Position numbers and translations under genes: made by a program
From: Glycomyces buryatensis
Lineage (GTDB): Bacteria; Actinomycetota; Actinomycetes; Mycobacteriales; Micromonosporaceae
DNA length: 43,241 nt
Direction: 5' to 3'
Assembly: GCF_004912275.1 (NCBI RefSeq)
Contig: NZ_STGY01000041.1
Coordinates: 41,165-84,405 of the forward strand
Shown: positions 18,485-27,632 of the stretch, one piece after another
How the letters are laid out: every line of letters begins with the position of its first letter
Numbering within the stretch: the first letter of the stretch is position 1
Notes under the pieces: generated by a model
Databases searched by the model: none
What the model was told of the DNA's origin: nothing
Seen by the model: the letters and a program-made list of their open reading frames with translations, nothing else

Positions 18485-19126
18485 CTAGTTGCCGTCGAGG
18501 TAGGCGAGGACGGCCAGGACGCGGCGGTTGTCGTCCTCGGACTGGCCGAGTCCGAGCTTGCGGAAGACGTTCGCGGAATGCTTGCCGACGGCCTTCTCCG
18601 TGATGAACAACTGCGCGGCGATCGCGGCATTGGTGCGGCCCTCGGCCATGAGACCGAGCACCTCCAGTTCGCGGGCGGTCAACGCGTCGAGCCGGTTCTG
18701 CTGCTTGCCGAGCAGGCTCGCCACGACCTCCGGGTCCATCGCCGTGCCGCCGGCGGCCACGCGCCGCAGCGCCTCGATGAACTCGCTGACATTCGAGACC
18801 CGGTCCTTGAGCAGGTAGCCCACGGCGCCGCGCCGGTCGCCCAGCAGTTCGCGCGCATACAACTGCTCGACGTACTGCGACAGCACCAGAATCGGCAGGC
18901 CCGAGATGGTGCGGCGGGCCTCGATGGCGGCGCGCAGTCCCTCGTCCTTGAACGTCGGGGGCAGCCGAATGTCGACCACGGCGATGTCCGGTCTGTGCTT
19001 GAGCAGCGCCGCCGTCAGCGACGGGCCATTGTCGACCGCCTCGACCACGGTGCAGTCGTGGGCCTCGAGCATCCTGGTGAGGCCATCGCGCATCAGCGAG
19101 TGGTCCTCGGCGAGAACGACATCCAT
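18485..19126 (-). CDS. NarL/LuxR-family response regulator
   Basis: A 213-aa two-component output protein. The receiver domain (1-120) shows the acidic pair Glu7/Asp8, the phospho-acceptor Asp52 in AVVDIRLPP, and the lysine in GYLLKDRV. The LuxR-type helix-turn-helix is at about 148-205 (LTARELEVLGLMAEGRTNAAIAAQLFITEKAVGKHSANVFRKLGL). Start 19126 follows the histidine kinase stop by 14 bases with a GGAGCACC ribosome-binding site, so kinase and regulator form one leftward operon. The stimulus is unknown. Confidence 0.96.
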   Translation of the reverse strand: MDVVLAEDHSLMRDGLTRMLEAHDCTVVEAVDNGPSLTAALLKHRPDIAVVDIRLPPTFKDEGLRAAIEARRTISGLPILVLSQYVEQLYARELLGDRRGAVGYLLKDRVSNVSEFIEALRRVAAGGTAMDPEVVASLLGKQQNRLDALTARELEVLGLMAEGRTNAAIAAQLFITEKAVGKHSANVFRKLGLGQSEDDNRRVLAVLAYLDGN

Positions 19127-19140
19127 GGTGCTCCTCAACT

Positions 19141-20439
19141 TTAAAGAACGACTTGGTCGGCGATCCGGCCGCCCGCGGCAGGGATGGACATGGTGACGAC
19201 CGTGGGTCCGCCCTCGGGGCTGGACACCTCCACGGTCCCGTCGAAGGCCGACAGGCGCCGCCGCACCCCGTCCAGCCCGCCGCCGGGGGCGACCTTGGCG
19301 CCGCCGCAGCCGTCGTCGGTGACCTCGATGGTCAAGACACCGGCGACGTGCTCGACGATGATGCACACCTTGGAGGCCCTGGCGTGCTTGGTGATGTTCG
19401 TGAGGATCTCGTTGGTCGCGAAGTAGGCCGCGGCCTCGACCGGCGGGGGCAGCTTGCCGGGAATCCGGTCCACCACCGTGACCGGCAGCGGATGGTCCAG
19501 CGACATCGCCTGGAGCGCACCGGAAAGACCCCGGTCGGCCAGGACCGGCGGGTGGATGCCGCGCACCAGCTGGCGGACCTCGGTGAGCACCGCCGAGCAC
19601 TCCCCGCGGGCCTCGCCGACGAGCTTCGCCGCCTCCTCCGGCTTCGAATCGCGCAGCAACTCCTCGGCCATCCCCAGGGTCAGACTCAGCGCGGCGATGC
19701 GCGCCTGCGCCCCGTCGTGGAGATCCCGCTCGATGCGGCGCAGCTCCGCGGCAGCGTAGTCGGCGGTCTGGTCGCGGGCCTCGCGAAGCTCGCTCACCCG
19801 CGCCGTCAGCACCGTCTTCGCGGTCGGGCCCAGCAGCACCACGCCCAGGTACGAGTACCAGCGAAGCAGCAGCTCTCCCCAGCGCCACCAGGCGACGCCG
19901 CAGGCCAGCGCCAGCGGCACCAGCATGAGGGTCTTCGCGGCCGTGTCGAAGTCGTAGAAGCCGAAGTTGTTGACGACGGGGCTGCTGGTGTGCCGGAACA
20001 CGGTCGCCAGCAGCAGCGGCTGCACCAGGTAGTAGACGGCGATGCCGAACACGCTCAGGTAGAGCAGGTTGACCATGAAGCCGAGGGTCGCGTCGATCGC
20101 GAGCCAGGCGACGTCGCGCCACGTCGCGGCCTCGCGGACCATCGAAAGCGCCTGCTGGTCGAGCCGGCCCTTGACGCGGGGCTTGTAGGGGGCGGGGATG
20201 ACGATGCCGAGCTGCCCGCCGATGACGCGGCGCTGCGCGTTGGCCCAGGCGCGGATGGCGAGGAGCACGAACACGGCGATGGGTACGCCGACCCAGAAGA
20301 CCACGAGAGCGCCGGTGACGAGCGCGGCCGCCAGCAGCGCGCCGGCGACGATCGTCAGACTGAAACTGAGCACCGACCAGCCCGGCAGGGCTAGGCGACG
20401 AGTCAGCCTGGTTATCGGATTTGATGGTGGCAGCGACAT
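19141..20439 (-). CDS. NarL-type sensor histidine kinase with 4-TM putative sensor domain
   Basis: A 432-aa membrane kinase partnered with the downstream response regulator. Hydrophobic segments at about 23-62 and 111-204 form a multi-span sensor module of the type called putative sensor in actinobacteria. The HisKA_3 dimerisation helix contains the phospho-acceptor His241 in RRIERDLHDGAQ. The HATPase domain follows with NEILTNITKHARA (N box), DDGCGG (G1) and GGGLDGVRRRL (G2). The gene is divergent from the SDR gene, with 118 bp between. No extracytoplasmic ligand-binding domain is visible, so it probably senses membrane state or stress. Confidence 0.95.
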   Translation of the reverse strand: MSLPPSNPITRLTRRLALPGWSVLSFSLTIVAGALLAAALVTGALVVFWVGVPIAVFVLLAIRAWANAQRRVIGGQLGIVIPAPYKPRVKGRLDQQALSMVREAATWRDVAWLAIDATLGFMVNLLYLSVFGIAVYYLVQPLLLATVFRHTSSPVVNNFGFYDFDTAAKTLMLVPLALACGVAWWRWGELLLRWYSYLGVVLLGPTAKTVLTARVSELREARDQTADYAAAELRRIERDLHDGAQARIAALSLTLGMAEELLRDSKPEEAAKLVGEARGECSAVLTEVRQLVRGIHPPVLADRGLSGALQAMSLDHPLPVTVVDRIPGKLPPPVEAAAYFATNEILTNITKHARASKVCIIVEHVAGVLTIEVTDDGCGGAKVAPGGGLDGVRRRLSAFDGTVEVSSPEGGPTVVTMSIPAAGGRIADQVVL

Positions 20440-20557
20440 AACACTGCAAGCCTACCTGGGGTTATTCCACGCTCTGGCATGGTGGATCGCACGACACCGG
20501 CATCGCGGGCGCCTGGTTAGAGTTGCGCGAGCGGGATTCTCAAGGAAGGGGGCCGGG

Positions 20558-21361
20558 ATGGTCGATCGACGCTGGGCGCTGGTCACCGGCGCCTCCTCCG
20601 GCATCGGCGAGGAGTTCGCCCGGCAGCTGGCGCGCGCGGGATACGACATCGCGCTGGTCGCCCGTTCCCGCGACAGGCTGGAGGCGCTGGCCGCCGAACT
20701 GGAGTCCGCCCACGATGTCGAGACCGCCGTCATCGGGCAGGACCTGGCGGAGCCGGACGCGGGCGCGCGGGTCGCCGCCGCCGTCGCCGAGCGCGGCATC
20801 ACCGTCGAGATGCTGGTGAACGATGCCGGCATCGGAACGCTCGGTCCCGCCGCCACCGCGGACGCAGGTTACGAGCACGACGAGGTCATGATCAATGTCG
20901 TCGCGGTGACCGACCTGGTGAACCGCTTCCTGCCCGGCATGACCCGGCGACGCTCGGGCGCGATCATCAATGTCGCGTCGATGGCGGGCTTCCAGCCGCT
21001 GCCGAACATGGCCGTCTACGCCGCCTCGAAGGCCTACGTGCTCAATTACAGCCTCGCGCTGTGGTCGGAGCTGCGCGGCAGTGGCGTGAAGGTCCTGGCG
21101 GTGTGCCCGGGCCCGGTCGGCACCGGCTTCGCGGGGTCCAACGACATCAAGTACAACCGCGACAAGCTCGGCTGGGCCCTCAGCCGCGCCGAGCCGGTCG
21201 TGTCGCAATCCCTCGCGGCCCTGGAACGCGACCGCGGTTACATCGTCCCCGACTGGCGCTTCAAACTCGGCGCGCACGTCCTACCGAGGCGCCCGCGCAA
21301 ATTCTGGACCCGCGTCACGGGCCGGTTCATGCACTACCTGGACGAGCACCAGCCGCGCTGA
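20558..21361 (+). CDS. Short-chain dehydrogenase/reductase (SDR)
   Basis: NAD(P)-dependent oxidoreductase of 267 aa in the classical SDR group close to DltE/YqjQ-like proteins. The cofactor motif TGASSGIGEEFARQLARAGYD starts near residue 9; NDAGIGTLG corresponds to the NNAG motif (the first Asn is kept), the catalytic Ser is in INVASMAG and the YxxxK pair in VYAASKAYVLNY. ATG 20558 follows CAAGGAAGGGGGCCGGG, a strong ribosome-binding site. It is convergent with the O-methyltransferase gene, 18 bases apart. Substrate is unknown. Confidence 0.94.
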   Translation: MVDRRWALVTGASSGIGEEFARQLARAGYDIALVARSRDRLEALAAELESAHDVETAVIGQDLAEPDAGARVAAAVAERGITVEMLVNDAGIGTLGPAATADAGYEHDEVMINVVAVTDLVNRFLPGMTRRRSGAIINVASMAGFQPLPNMAVYAASKAYVLNYSLALWSELRGSGVKVLAVCPGPVGTGFAGSNDIKYNRDKLGWALSRAEPVVSQSLAALERDRGYIVPDWRFKLGAHVLPRRPRKFWTRVTGRFMHYLDEHQPR

Positions 21362-21379
21362 GATTCGTGAGTCGAGACC

Positions 21380-22048
21380 TCAGGAGTCCAGGCGGGCGAT
21401 CGAGAGTCCGTCGTAGCCCTTGACGCCGACGGTCTGGATGACGGTCCCGTCCAGCCGCGGGTTCGCCGCCACCGCTTCGAGGTAGGCCCGCACCCCCTGC
21501 ACGTTCGGGTCGCGGCTGAGCGAGTCGGCCACGGCTCCGCCGCGCACCACATTGTCGGCGACGATGAGGGCGCCGGGCCGCGAGAGCTTCACGGCCCAAT
21601 CGAGGTAGGCGGGGTAATTGAGCTTGTCGGCGTCGATGAAGACCATGTCGAACGGCTCGACGCCGGATTCGGCGAGTTTCGGCAGGCTCTCCAGGGCGGG
21701 ACCGACCTGGATTTCGACGATTCCGACCAGTCCGGCGCGGGCGACATTGGCGCTGGCGACCTCGGCGTGACGGGGGCTGAATTCGAGGCTGACGAGGTGG
21801 CCGTCGGAGGGCAGGGCCCGGGCCATCCAGATCGCGCTGTAGCCGCCGAGCGTCCCCAGTTCGAGGATGCGCTTGGCGCCCTGGATCTTGGCCAGCAGGT
21901 GCAGGAATTTGCCTTGGGAAGCGGAGACCTGGATGGGGGGCAGGCCCGCCTTTTCGCTCGCGGCCACGGCCCCTGAGAGCACCTTGTCCTCACCGACGAC
22001 GAGCGAGTCGAGGAATGCGTCGACTGCGGTCCATTGCGCTTGGCCCAT
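21380..22048 (-). CDS. Class I O-methyltransferase (CCoAOMT/MdmC-like)
   Basis: A 222-aa SAM-dependent methyltransferase of the metal-dependent catechol/caffeoyl-CoA type. The SAM site ILELGTLGGYSAIWMARAL is at about residues 61-79, followed by the acidic VSLEFSP loop. The metal-binding Asp is in MVFIDADKLNYPAYL and a second in IVADNVVRGG. The ATG follows GAAGGGGACATC. It is a single gene convergent with the SDR. Substrate cannot be read from the sequence; members act on catechols and various secondary metabolites. Confidence 0.94.
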   Translation of the reverse strand: MGQAQWTAVDAFLDSLVVGEDKVLSGAVAASEKAGLPPIQVSASQGKFLHLLAKIQGAKRILELGTLGGYSAIWMARALPSDGHLVSLEFSPRHAEVASANVARAGLVGIVEIQVGPALESLPKLAESGVEPFDMVFIDADKLNYPAYLDWAVKLSRPGALIVADNVVRGGAVADSLSRDPNVQGVRAYLEAVAANPRLDGTVIQTVGVKGYDGLSIARLDS

Positions 22049-22191
22049 GATGTCCCCTTCGCGGAGTTCGAGAACTACGATGGAACGCTATCACCCGCGC
22101 GGGAGACCGGTCACTTCCAATTAAGGGCGTCGAATCGTTGCGACAGTTCGCAGAGAGCCCGCGAATAGTACCCCTAAAGTATGAAGAACGT

Positions 22192-22207
22192 TGTTGTAAT
22201 TACTACA
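22192..22207. promoter_or_regulatory. Palindrome in the long ssgA-like upstream region
   Basis: TGTTGTAATTACTACA is a 16-bp near-perfect palindrome (one mismatched pair) in the 380-bp gap before the SsgA-like gene. The same gap is unusually AT-rich near 22170-22245 and has a small hairpin CCCCCG-TAT-CGGGGG at 22246-22260. These are candidate regulator sites for a developmental promoter; no promoter boxes of good quality were found. Confidence 0.4.
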
Positions 22208-22428
22208 TTCCAGCAAAATTGACCGTGGTCTTTTGTCTGTTTTTGCCCCCGTATCGGGGGAACGCGCCCCGCTCGGTCTTGCAGATCATCGTACGACGCA
22301 AGAGCTTGAATGATAGACCTGATTCACAGACGATTCATCGCCGCGATACCGGGCCCGATCCGGGGCGGCGATGGAATGGAAGGACGACCGACTTCGGGGG
22401 AGGCGGTCGCACACTGGGGGGTATCGCT

Positions 22429-22863
22429 ATGAGCATGGCACGATCGGCAACTGTCGACATCGGCACCACCATGCGTCTCGTCGCGCCCGATTTCGCGACC
22501 GTGAGTGTGCGGGCGAGTCTGCGCTATGACCCGGAAGACCCGTACGCGGTCTGCGTCATGTTCCATCCCGACGGCACCGACTCCGACCAGGTCGCGTGGT
22601 CGTTCTCGCGCGAGCTGCTCGCGAAGGGCCTGGAGGAGCCGACCGGGATCGGCGACGTGCGCGTATGGCCGTGGACCACGCCCCGGGGCGAATCGGTCGC
22701 GCTGGCACTGTCCTCTCCGGACGGCAATGCGCTGTTCGAGATCAATCGCGGCGTGGTGCAGCGATTCCTTAGACGCGCCTACAGCCTGGTGCCCAGGGGC
22801 CGCGAATCGGGACATGTGGACCTGGATACGGCGCTCACGAAACTCCTCGCCGGGGGCGTTTGA
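22429..22863 (+). CDS. SsgA-like sporulation/cell-division regulator (SALP family)
   Basis: A 144-aa member of the SsgA-like protein family found in sporulating actinomycetes, where SsgA and SsgB position FtsZ and guide septum formation. Family traits are visible: about 140 aa, LRYDPEDPYAVCVMFHPDG, VAWSFSRELLAKGLEEPTGIGDVRVWPW, LALSSPDGNALFEINRGVVQRFLRRAYSLVPRG. The start is placed at the ATG after CTGGGGGGTATCGCT; a longer reading back to 22138 crosses the AT-rich control region and is rejected. Which SALP paralogue (SsgB or another) it is cannot be told. A strong terminator follows. Confidence 0.95.
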   Translation: MSMARSATVDIGTTMRLVAPDFATVSVRASLRYDPEDPYAVCVMFHPDGTDSDQVAWSFSRELLAKGLEEPTGIGDVRVWPWTTPRGESVALALSSPDGNALFEINRGVVQRFLRRAYSLVPRGRESGHVDLDTALTKLLAGGV

Positions 22864-22880
22864 GACAACCGGACTTCAAG

Positions 22881-22911
22881 GAAGGGGCGGACCGAACCGG
22901 TCCGCCCCTTC
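22881..22911. terminator. Terminator between ssgA-like gene and ackA
   Basis: GAAGGGGCGGACC (22881-22893) pairs perfectly with GGTCCGCCCCTTC (22899-22911), loop GAACC. It separates two convergent genes. Confidence 0.9.
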
Positions 22912-22966
22912 GTCAAGTTCAGAGGTATTTCTGTCGGGCACCCCGGCGCCACCAGACGCCCCTGAG

Positions 22967-24151
22967 TCAGGAACGGAGCAGGGTCGTCGTCTGGCGGGCG
23001 ATCTCGCCCTCCTCGTTGGTCGGGATGACCAGCGCGGTGATCGGCGAGTCCGACGTGGAGATGACCGGGCCGCCGGCCTCGTTCGCCTCGTCGTCCAGCT
23101 TGACGCCCAGGGCCACCAGCGACTCCAGGACGCGGGCGCGCACCTCGGGGCTGTTCTCCCCCACCCCGGCGGTGAACGCGATCGCGTCGGCGCCGCCGAG
23201 CGCGGCGATGTAGGAGCCGATGTACTTGCGGATCCGGTAGCAGTAGACGTCAAGGGCCACTTCGGCGTCGCGATCGCCGCCCGTGGCCGCCTGCTCGATC
23301 GCGCGCATGTCGACCTGGCCGGTCAGGGCGTACATCCCCGACTCCTTGTTCAGGGCCGAGTCGAGGTCGGCGAAGGAGGCACCGGTCTGACGGTGCATGT
23401 GGAAGATGATCGCCGGGTCGATGTCGCCCGAGCGGGTGCCCATCACCAGGCCCTCGAGCGGAGTCAGGCCCATGGACGTGTCGATCGAGCGGCCCCGCTC
23501 GACGGCGGAGACCGAGGCGCCGTTGCCGAGGTGGGCGACGATGACGTTGACTTCCTTGGGGCTCTTGCCGAGCGCGGCGGCGGCCTGCCGGGAGACGTAG
23601 GCGTGCGAGGTGCCGTGGAAGCCGTAGCGGCGCACCCCGTGCTCGGAGCGCCAGTCCTGGGGGACGGCGTACAGGTGCGCCCGCTCGGGGACCGTCGCGT
23701 GGAAGGCGGTGTCGAACACGGCCACCTGCGGCAGCTTCGGGAAGAGCTTGCGCGCCACCTGGATGCCCTCCAGGTTGGCCGGGTTGTGCAGCGGCGCGAG
23801 CGAGGACAGCTCCCCGATCGCGGCCATGACCTCGTCATCGATGACGACCGGCTGCACGAAGCGCCTGCCGCCGTGGACGACGCGATGGGCCACCGCGATC
23901 AGACCGGTCTTGGACAGGGGCGTCCCGAACTCGTCGAAGGCGGTCACCAGCGCTTCGAGTCCGGCGGCGTGGTCGGGCAGCTGCTCGTTCCACACGTGCT
24001 TCTCGGCGCCGGTCTTGTGCGTGATCGTCGACTCGGACTGGCCGATCCTCTCGATCAGCCCCGAGGTCGAAGCCACCAGGGTCTCGCCGTCGATCAGCTG
24101 GTACTTGATGGACGACGACCCGGAATTGATCACCAGGACCGGTGCGCTCAT
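22967..24151 (-). CDS. ackA: Acetate kinase
   Basis: Reversible ATP-dependent phosphorylation of acetate to acetyl phosphate. The 394-aa protein has the N-terminal VLVINSGSSSIKYQLID, the FHATVPERAHLYAVP and RRYGFHGTSHAYVS active-site stretches, AHLGNGASVSAVERGRSIDTSMG, and FTAGVGENSPEVRARVLE. The start lies three bases after the pta stop codon, so the genes form a pta-ackA operon. With the phosphoketolase at 33850 it can yield ATP from acetyl phosphate, and with Pta it can assimilate acetate. Confidence 0.98.
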   Translation of the reverse strand: MSAPVLVINSGSSSIKYQLIDGETLVASTSGLIERIGQSESTITHKTGAEKHVWNEQLPDHAAGLEALVTAFDEFGTPLSKTGLIAVAHRVVHGGRRFVQPVVIDDEVMAAIGELSSLAPLHNPANLEGIQVARKLFPKLPQVAVFDTAFHATVPERAHLYAVPQDWRSEHGVRRYGFHGTSHAYVSRQAAAALGKSPKEVNVIVAHLGNGASVSAVERGRSIDTSMGLTPLEGLVMGTRSGDIDPAIIFHMHRQTGASFADLDSALNKESGMYALTGQVDMRAIEQAATGGDRDAEVALDVYCYRIRKYIGSYIAALGGADAIAFTAGVGENSPEVRARVLESLVALGVKLDDEANEAGGPVISTSDSPITALVIPTNEEGEIARQTTTLLRS

Positions 24152-24154
24152 TTA

Positions 24155-26212
24155 CTAGTCCCTTTCTGCGGCTTGAATGGCGGTCAAAGCGACCGTGTTC
24201 ACGATGTCGGGCACGGTGGCGCCGCGCGACAGGTCGTTGACGGGCTTGCGCAGCCCCTGGAGCACCGGGCCGACGGCGATGGCGCCGGCCGAGCGCTGCA
24301 CGGCCTTGTACAGATTGTTGCCGGTGTTCAGGTCGGGGACGATGAAGACGGTCGCCTTCCCCGCGACCTGCGAGTCCGGCATCTTGGTGCCCGCGACGCC
24401 GGCGTCGGCGGCGGCGTCGTACTGGATCGGCCCCTCGACCGGCAGGCCCGGCCTGCGGGAGCGGACGATCTCGGTGGCCTCCCTGACCTTGTCGACGGCC
24501 TCGCCGTGGCCCGAAGTGCCGGTGGAATAGGAGAGCATGGCCACCCGAGGTTCCACGCCGAACTCGGTGGCGGTATCCGCTGAGGATAGCGCGATGTCCG
24601 CCAGTTGCTCCGCATTGGGGTTGGGATTGACGGCGCAGTCGCCGTAGACGAGCACCCGGTCGGCCAGGCACATGAAGAACACCGAGGAGACCACGCCGAC
24701 CTCGGGCCGGGTCTTGATGATCTCGAACGAGGGCCGGATGGTGTGCGCGGTGGTGTGGACCGCGCCGGAGACCATCCCGTCGGCCATGCCGGTGTGGACC
24801 ATCATGGTGCCGAAGTAGGACACGTCCGCGACGGTGTCGTAGGCGGCGTCGACGGTCACGCCCTTGTGGGCGCGCAGATTCGCGTACTCCTTGGCGAAAC
24901 GTTCTCGGATCTCGTGGTCGCCGGGGTTGAGGATGCCCGCGCCCGAGACGTCGACGCCCAGCTGCGCGGCCTGGGAGCGGACCTCGGACTCCTCGCCCAG
25001 CAGCGTCAGACGGGCGACGCCACGGTGCAGCAGGATCTCGGCGGCTTTGAGGATGCGCGGCTCGGCGCCCTCGGGCAGCACGATGTGCTTCTCGAGCCGC
25101 TTGGCGCGCTCCACCATCGAGTGCTCGAACATGATCGGGGTGACCACCGACGGCGCGGACAGGCGCAGCCGGTCCATCAGGTCGTTCCCGTCGACCCCGG
25201 CGGCGAAGCCCTCCAGGGCCAGCGCGAGCTTGCGCTCCCCGCCGGCGGCGAGGGTGCCGGAGACATCGCCGACGAGGTTGGCCATGTCGAAGGTGTCGTG
25301 CTCGACCAGGATGATCGGCAGCCGCGAGTCGAGCCCGGCGACGATGTTCATGATCTGCGCCTCGGGCCGCAGCCCGCCGGTGAGGAAGACCGCCGAGAGG
25401 CTCGGAATGCCTTCGGCCTGGTGGGCGGCGAGGAGGCCGAGCAGGACTTCGGAGCGGTCGCCGGGAAGGATGACGGCCTTGTCGTCGGCGAGGCGGGTGA
25501 GCAGGTTGGGGAGGGTCATCGCGGCCACGACGACGTCGCCGACGGTGCGGGTGAGGACGTCGGTGTCGCCGGAGATCAGGGTGCCGTCGGCGGCCGCGAT
25601 GAGCTCGGCGACGGTGGGCGCGGCGATGGCGGGCTCGTCGAGGATGACGCCGCTGTCGGGATGGGCGGCCTTGACTTCCTCGCCCTCGGCGGGGTCGACG
25701 CGGTTGACGATGGTGCCCAGGACGGTCGCGTGGGCGGCCTCGGCCTGCGCGGTGCCGAAGCGCAGCGCGGCGTCGATGTCGGCGGGTCGTTGCTTGAAGC
25801 CGGAGATGACCAGCAGCATCGGGGTGGCGAGGTTGACCGCGATGCGGGTGTTGAAGCTGAACTCGACGCTGGCGGCCACATCGGAGTAGTCGCTGCCGAC
25901 GACGAGGACGACGTCGTGATCGTCGGCGAGGGCGTGGTAGCGCTCGACGATGTCGCTCAGCGCAGTTTCGGCGTCGTCCCGGACCTGCGCGTAGGTGACG
26001 CCGACGCTGTCTTCATAGGGGTCGGTGAGGCGGTAGTAGTCGCGCAGGAGCGTGATGACCGGGTCCCCGGACTCCGTGTGCTCATCGCGCACCACCGGGC
26101 GGAACACGGCCACCGAGCCGGAGCGCTTGGTGAGCAGGTCCATGACGCCGAACGCCACGGACGATTTGCCGCTGTTGGTATCGAGACTGGCGAGATACAG
26201 ACTTTTGGCCAC
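24155..26212 (-). CDS. pta: Phosphate acetyltransferase (long form with DRTGG domain)
   Basis: Interconverts acetyl-CoA plus phosphate with acetyl phosphate plus CoA. At 685 aa it is the long multidomain form. An N-terminal P-loop/dethiobiotin-synthetase-like module starts with SLYLASLDTNSGKSSVAFGVMD. A DRTGG regulatory domain occupies the middle. The C-terminal PTA_PTB catalytic domain covers roughly the last 330 residues (VLPEGAEPRILKAAEILLHRGVARLTLLG, YFGTMMVHTGMADGMVSGAVHTTAHTIRP, MLSYSTGTSGHGEAVDKVREA, FPDLNTGN-like VPDLNTGNNLYKAVQRSAG). It is the first gene of the leftward pta-ackA operon. The 80-bp gap to the citrate synthase gene upstream could carry its promoter. Confidence 0.98.
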   Translation of the reverse strand: MAKSLYLASLDTNSGKSSVAFGVMDLLTKRSGSVAVFRPVVRDEHTESGDPVITLLRDYYRLTDPYEDSVGVTYAQVRDDAETALSDIVERYHALADDHDVVLVVGSDYSDVAASVEFSFNTRIAVNLATPMLLVISGFKQRPADIDAALRFGTAQAEAAHATVLGTIVNRVDPAEGEEVKAAHPDSGVILDEPAIAAPTVAELIAAADGTLISGDTDVLTRTVGDVVVAAMTLPNLLTRLADDKAVILPGDRSEVLLGLLAAHQAEGIPSLSAVFLTGGLRPEAQIMNIVAGLDSRLPIILVEHDTFDMANLVGDVSGTLAAGGERKLALALEGFAAGVDGNDLMDRLRLSAPSVVTPIMFEHSMVERAKRLEKHIVLPEGAEPRILKAAEILLHRGVARLTLLGEESEVRSQAAQLGVDVSGAGILNPGDHEIRERFAKEYANLRAHKGVTVDAAYDTVADVSYFGTMMVHTGMADGMVSGAVHTTAHTIRPSFEIIKTRPEVGVVSSVFFMCLADRVLVYGDCAVNPNPNAEQLADIALSSADTATEFGVEPRVAMLSYSTGTSGHGEAVDKVREATEIVRSRRPGLPVEGPIQYDAAADAGVAGTKMPDSQVAGKATVFIVPDLNTGNNLYKAVQRSAGAIAVGPVLQGLRKPVNDLSRGATVPDIVNTVALTAIQAAERD

Positions 26213-26292
26213 GTTCCAACGCTATCCATCTCCACGGCGCCGCGCAGGTCATCTGCGCGGCACCTCACCTGTGACCTTGGGCCTGACTGAGC

Positions 26293-27432
26293 TCACTCTT
26301 CGGGGATCTCGACCGGTTGCGGCGGTGGCGGGCCGATGTAGCGGGCGCGGGGCCGGATGATCTTCGAGTCGTGCGCCTGCTCAAGGATGTTCGCACTCCA
26401 ACCGACCACGCGGCTGGAGGTGAACGTCGGCGTGAACATCTGGCGCGGCACACCGGCCAGCTCCATGACGACGCCCGCGAAGAACTCCACATTGGTGTAG
26501 AGCTTGCGGCCGGGCTTGACCTCGGCGAGGATCTCGACCACGCGGCGCTCGACGGTCTTGGCGAACTCGACCAGTTCGCCGTCGAAGTCGGTGGCGACGT
26601 CGCGGAGGTGGACCGAGCGGGGGTCGTCGGTCTTGTAGACGGCGTGGCCGAAGCCCATGATGCGGCGCCCGGCCTCCAGTTCGGTGCGGATCCAGGAGTC
26701 GATGTTGTCGACCGAGCCGATGGCGTCGAGCGCGTCGAGGGCGCGGGAGGGGGCGCCGCCGTGCAGCGGGCCCGAGAGCGCGCCGACCGCGCCGACCAGG
26801 GCCGCACCGAGGTCGGCGCCGGTGGAGGCGATGACGCGGGCGGTGAACGTGGAGGCGTTGAAGCCGTGGTCGATCGTGAGGATCATGTACTGCTCGATGG
26901 CGCGGGCCAGCTCCTCGTTGGGGACCTCGCCGGTCATCATGTACAGGTAGTTGGCGGCGTAACCGAGGTCCTCGCGCGGTTGCAGCGGCTCCTGGCCCTG
27001 GCTGAGCCTCCACATCCCACAGAGAATGGCCGGCGTTACGGCGCAGGCGAAGAGCGCGTCGTCGCGGCGGGTCTCATCGTCGATGTCGAGCACGGGGCGC
27101 ATGGGGCGGGCGGCGCAGGCGGCCGAGAGGGCGGTGCGCAGGCCGTCGAGCGGCGAGGAGCCGTTCAGGTGCGGCAGCAGGTCCAGCAGTTCGGCGGTGA
27201 GGGGCCGGTAGGGGGCGACGGCGGCCTTGAAGTCGGCCAGCTGCTCGGCGGTGGGGAGGGCGCCGTGGATCATGAGGTGCCAGACCTGCTCGAATGAGCA
27301 GCGCCGGGCGAGCTCCACGGCGTCATACTGGCGGTAGTGGTAAAAGCCTTCTTCGCCTCGCACGTCGCCGATCTCGGTGTCGGCGACGATGACGCGGTCG
27401 AGGCCCCGGGGAACTTCGATGAACTCGGGCAT
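26293..27432 (-). CDS. Citrate synthase 2 type enzyme
   Basis: Condenses acetyl-CoA with oxaloacetate to citrate; 379 aa, the short type common as citrate synthase 2 in actinobacteria. Family motifs are GEEGFYHYRQYDAVELA, ITIDHG-like MILTIDHGFNAST (His), SGPLHGGAPSRALDAL (His), GFGHAVYKTDDPRS and VVGWSANILEQ. The position of the usual catalytic Asp in NVDFY reads NVEFF, so Glu replaces Asp; this is confirmed as a GAG codon. I believe this is a subfamily trait but cannot check. It reads leftward toward pta with an 80-bp gap and is divergent from the PASTA kinase. A TAGGCT-like -10 box (complement of CCCTAGGCTG at 27443) may drive it. Confidence 0.93.
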   Translation of the reverse strand: MPEFIEVPRGLDRVIVADTEIGDVRGEEGFYHYRQYDAVELARRCSFEQVWHLMIHGALPTAEQLADFKAAVAPYRPLTAELLDLLPHLNGSSPLDGLRTALSAACAARPMRPVLDIDDETRRDDALFACAVTPAILCGMWRLSQGQEPLQPREDLGYAANYLYMMTGEVPNEELARAIEQYMILTIDHGFNASTFTARVIASTGADLGAALVGAVGALSGPLHGGAPSRALDALDAIGSVDNIDSWIRTELEAGRRIMGFGHAVYKTDDPRSVHLRDVATDFDGELVEFAKTVERRVVEILAEVKPGRKLYTNVEFFAGVVMELAGVPRQMFTPTFTSSRVVGWSANILEQAHDSKIIRPRARYIGPPPPQPVEIPEE

Positions 27433-27632
27433 GTGGTCCTCCCTAGGCTGTTCGAATGTCGCTCCGTGCAGCCTACGTGACTTGCGGCCGGGGCCGACCC
27501 GATCCCCGGCGCCCGAAGTCGAACGGGCAGACTGACACCGAGCAGCTTTCTAGAACAGAACTCTGGACCTGGCATGCCTTCCCTAGGCTGGGACCGGCAT
27601 CCCCCCAACCGACGCCCGGACGAGGATAGAGC

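Noticed and set aside
22245..22428. Riboswitch in the ssgA-like leader
   Set aside because: Only a small hairpin and G-rich tracts; no known aptamer core recognised.
26482..26510. Citrate synthase as a pseudogene because of the Asp to Glu change
   Set aside because: The frame is intact, both catalytic His regions are present and codon use is normal.
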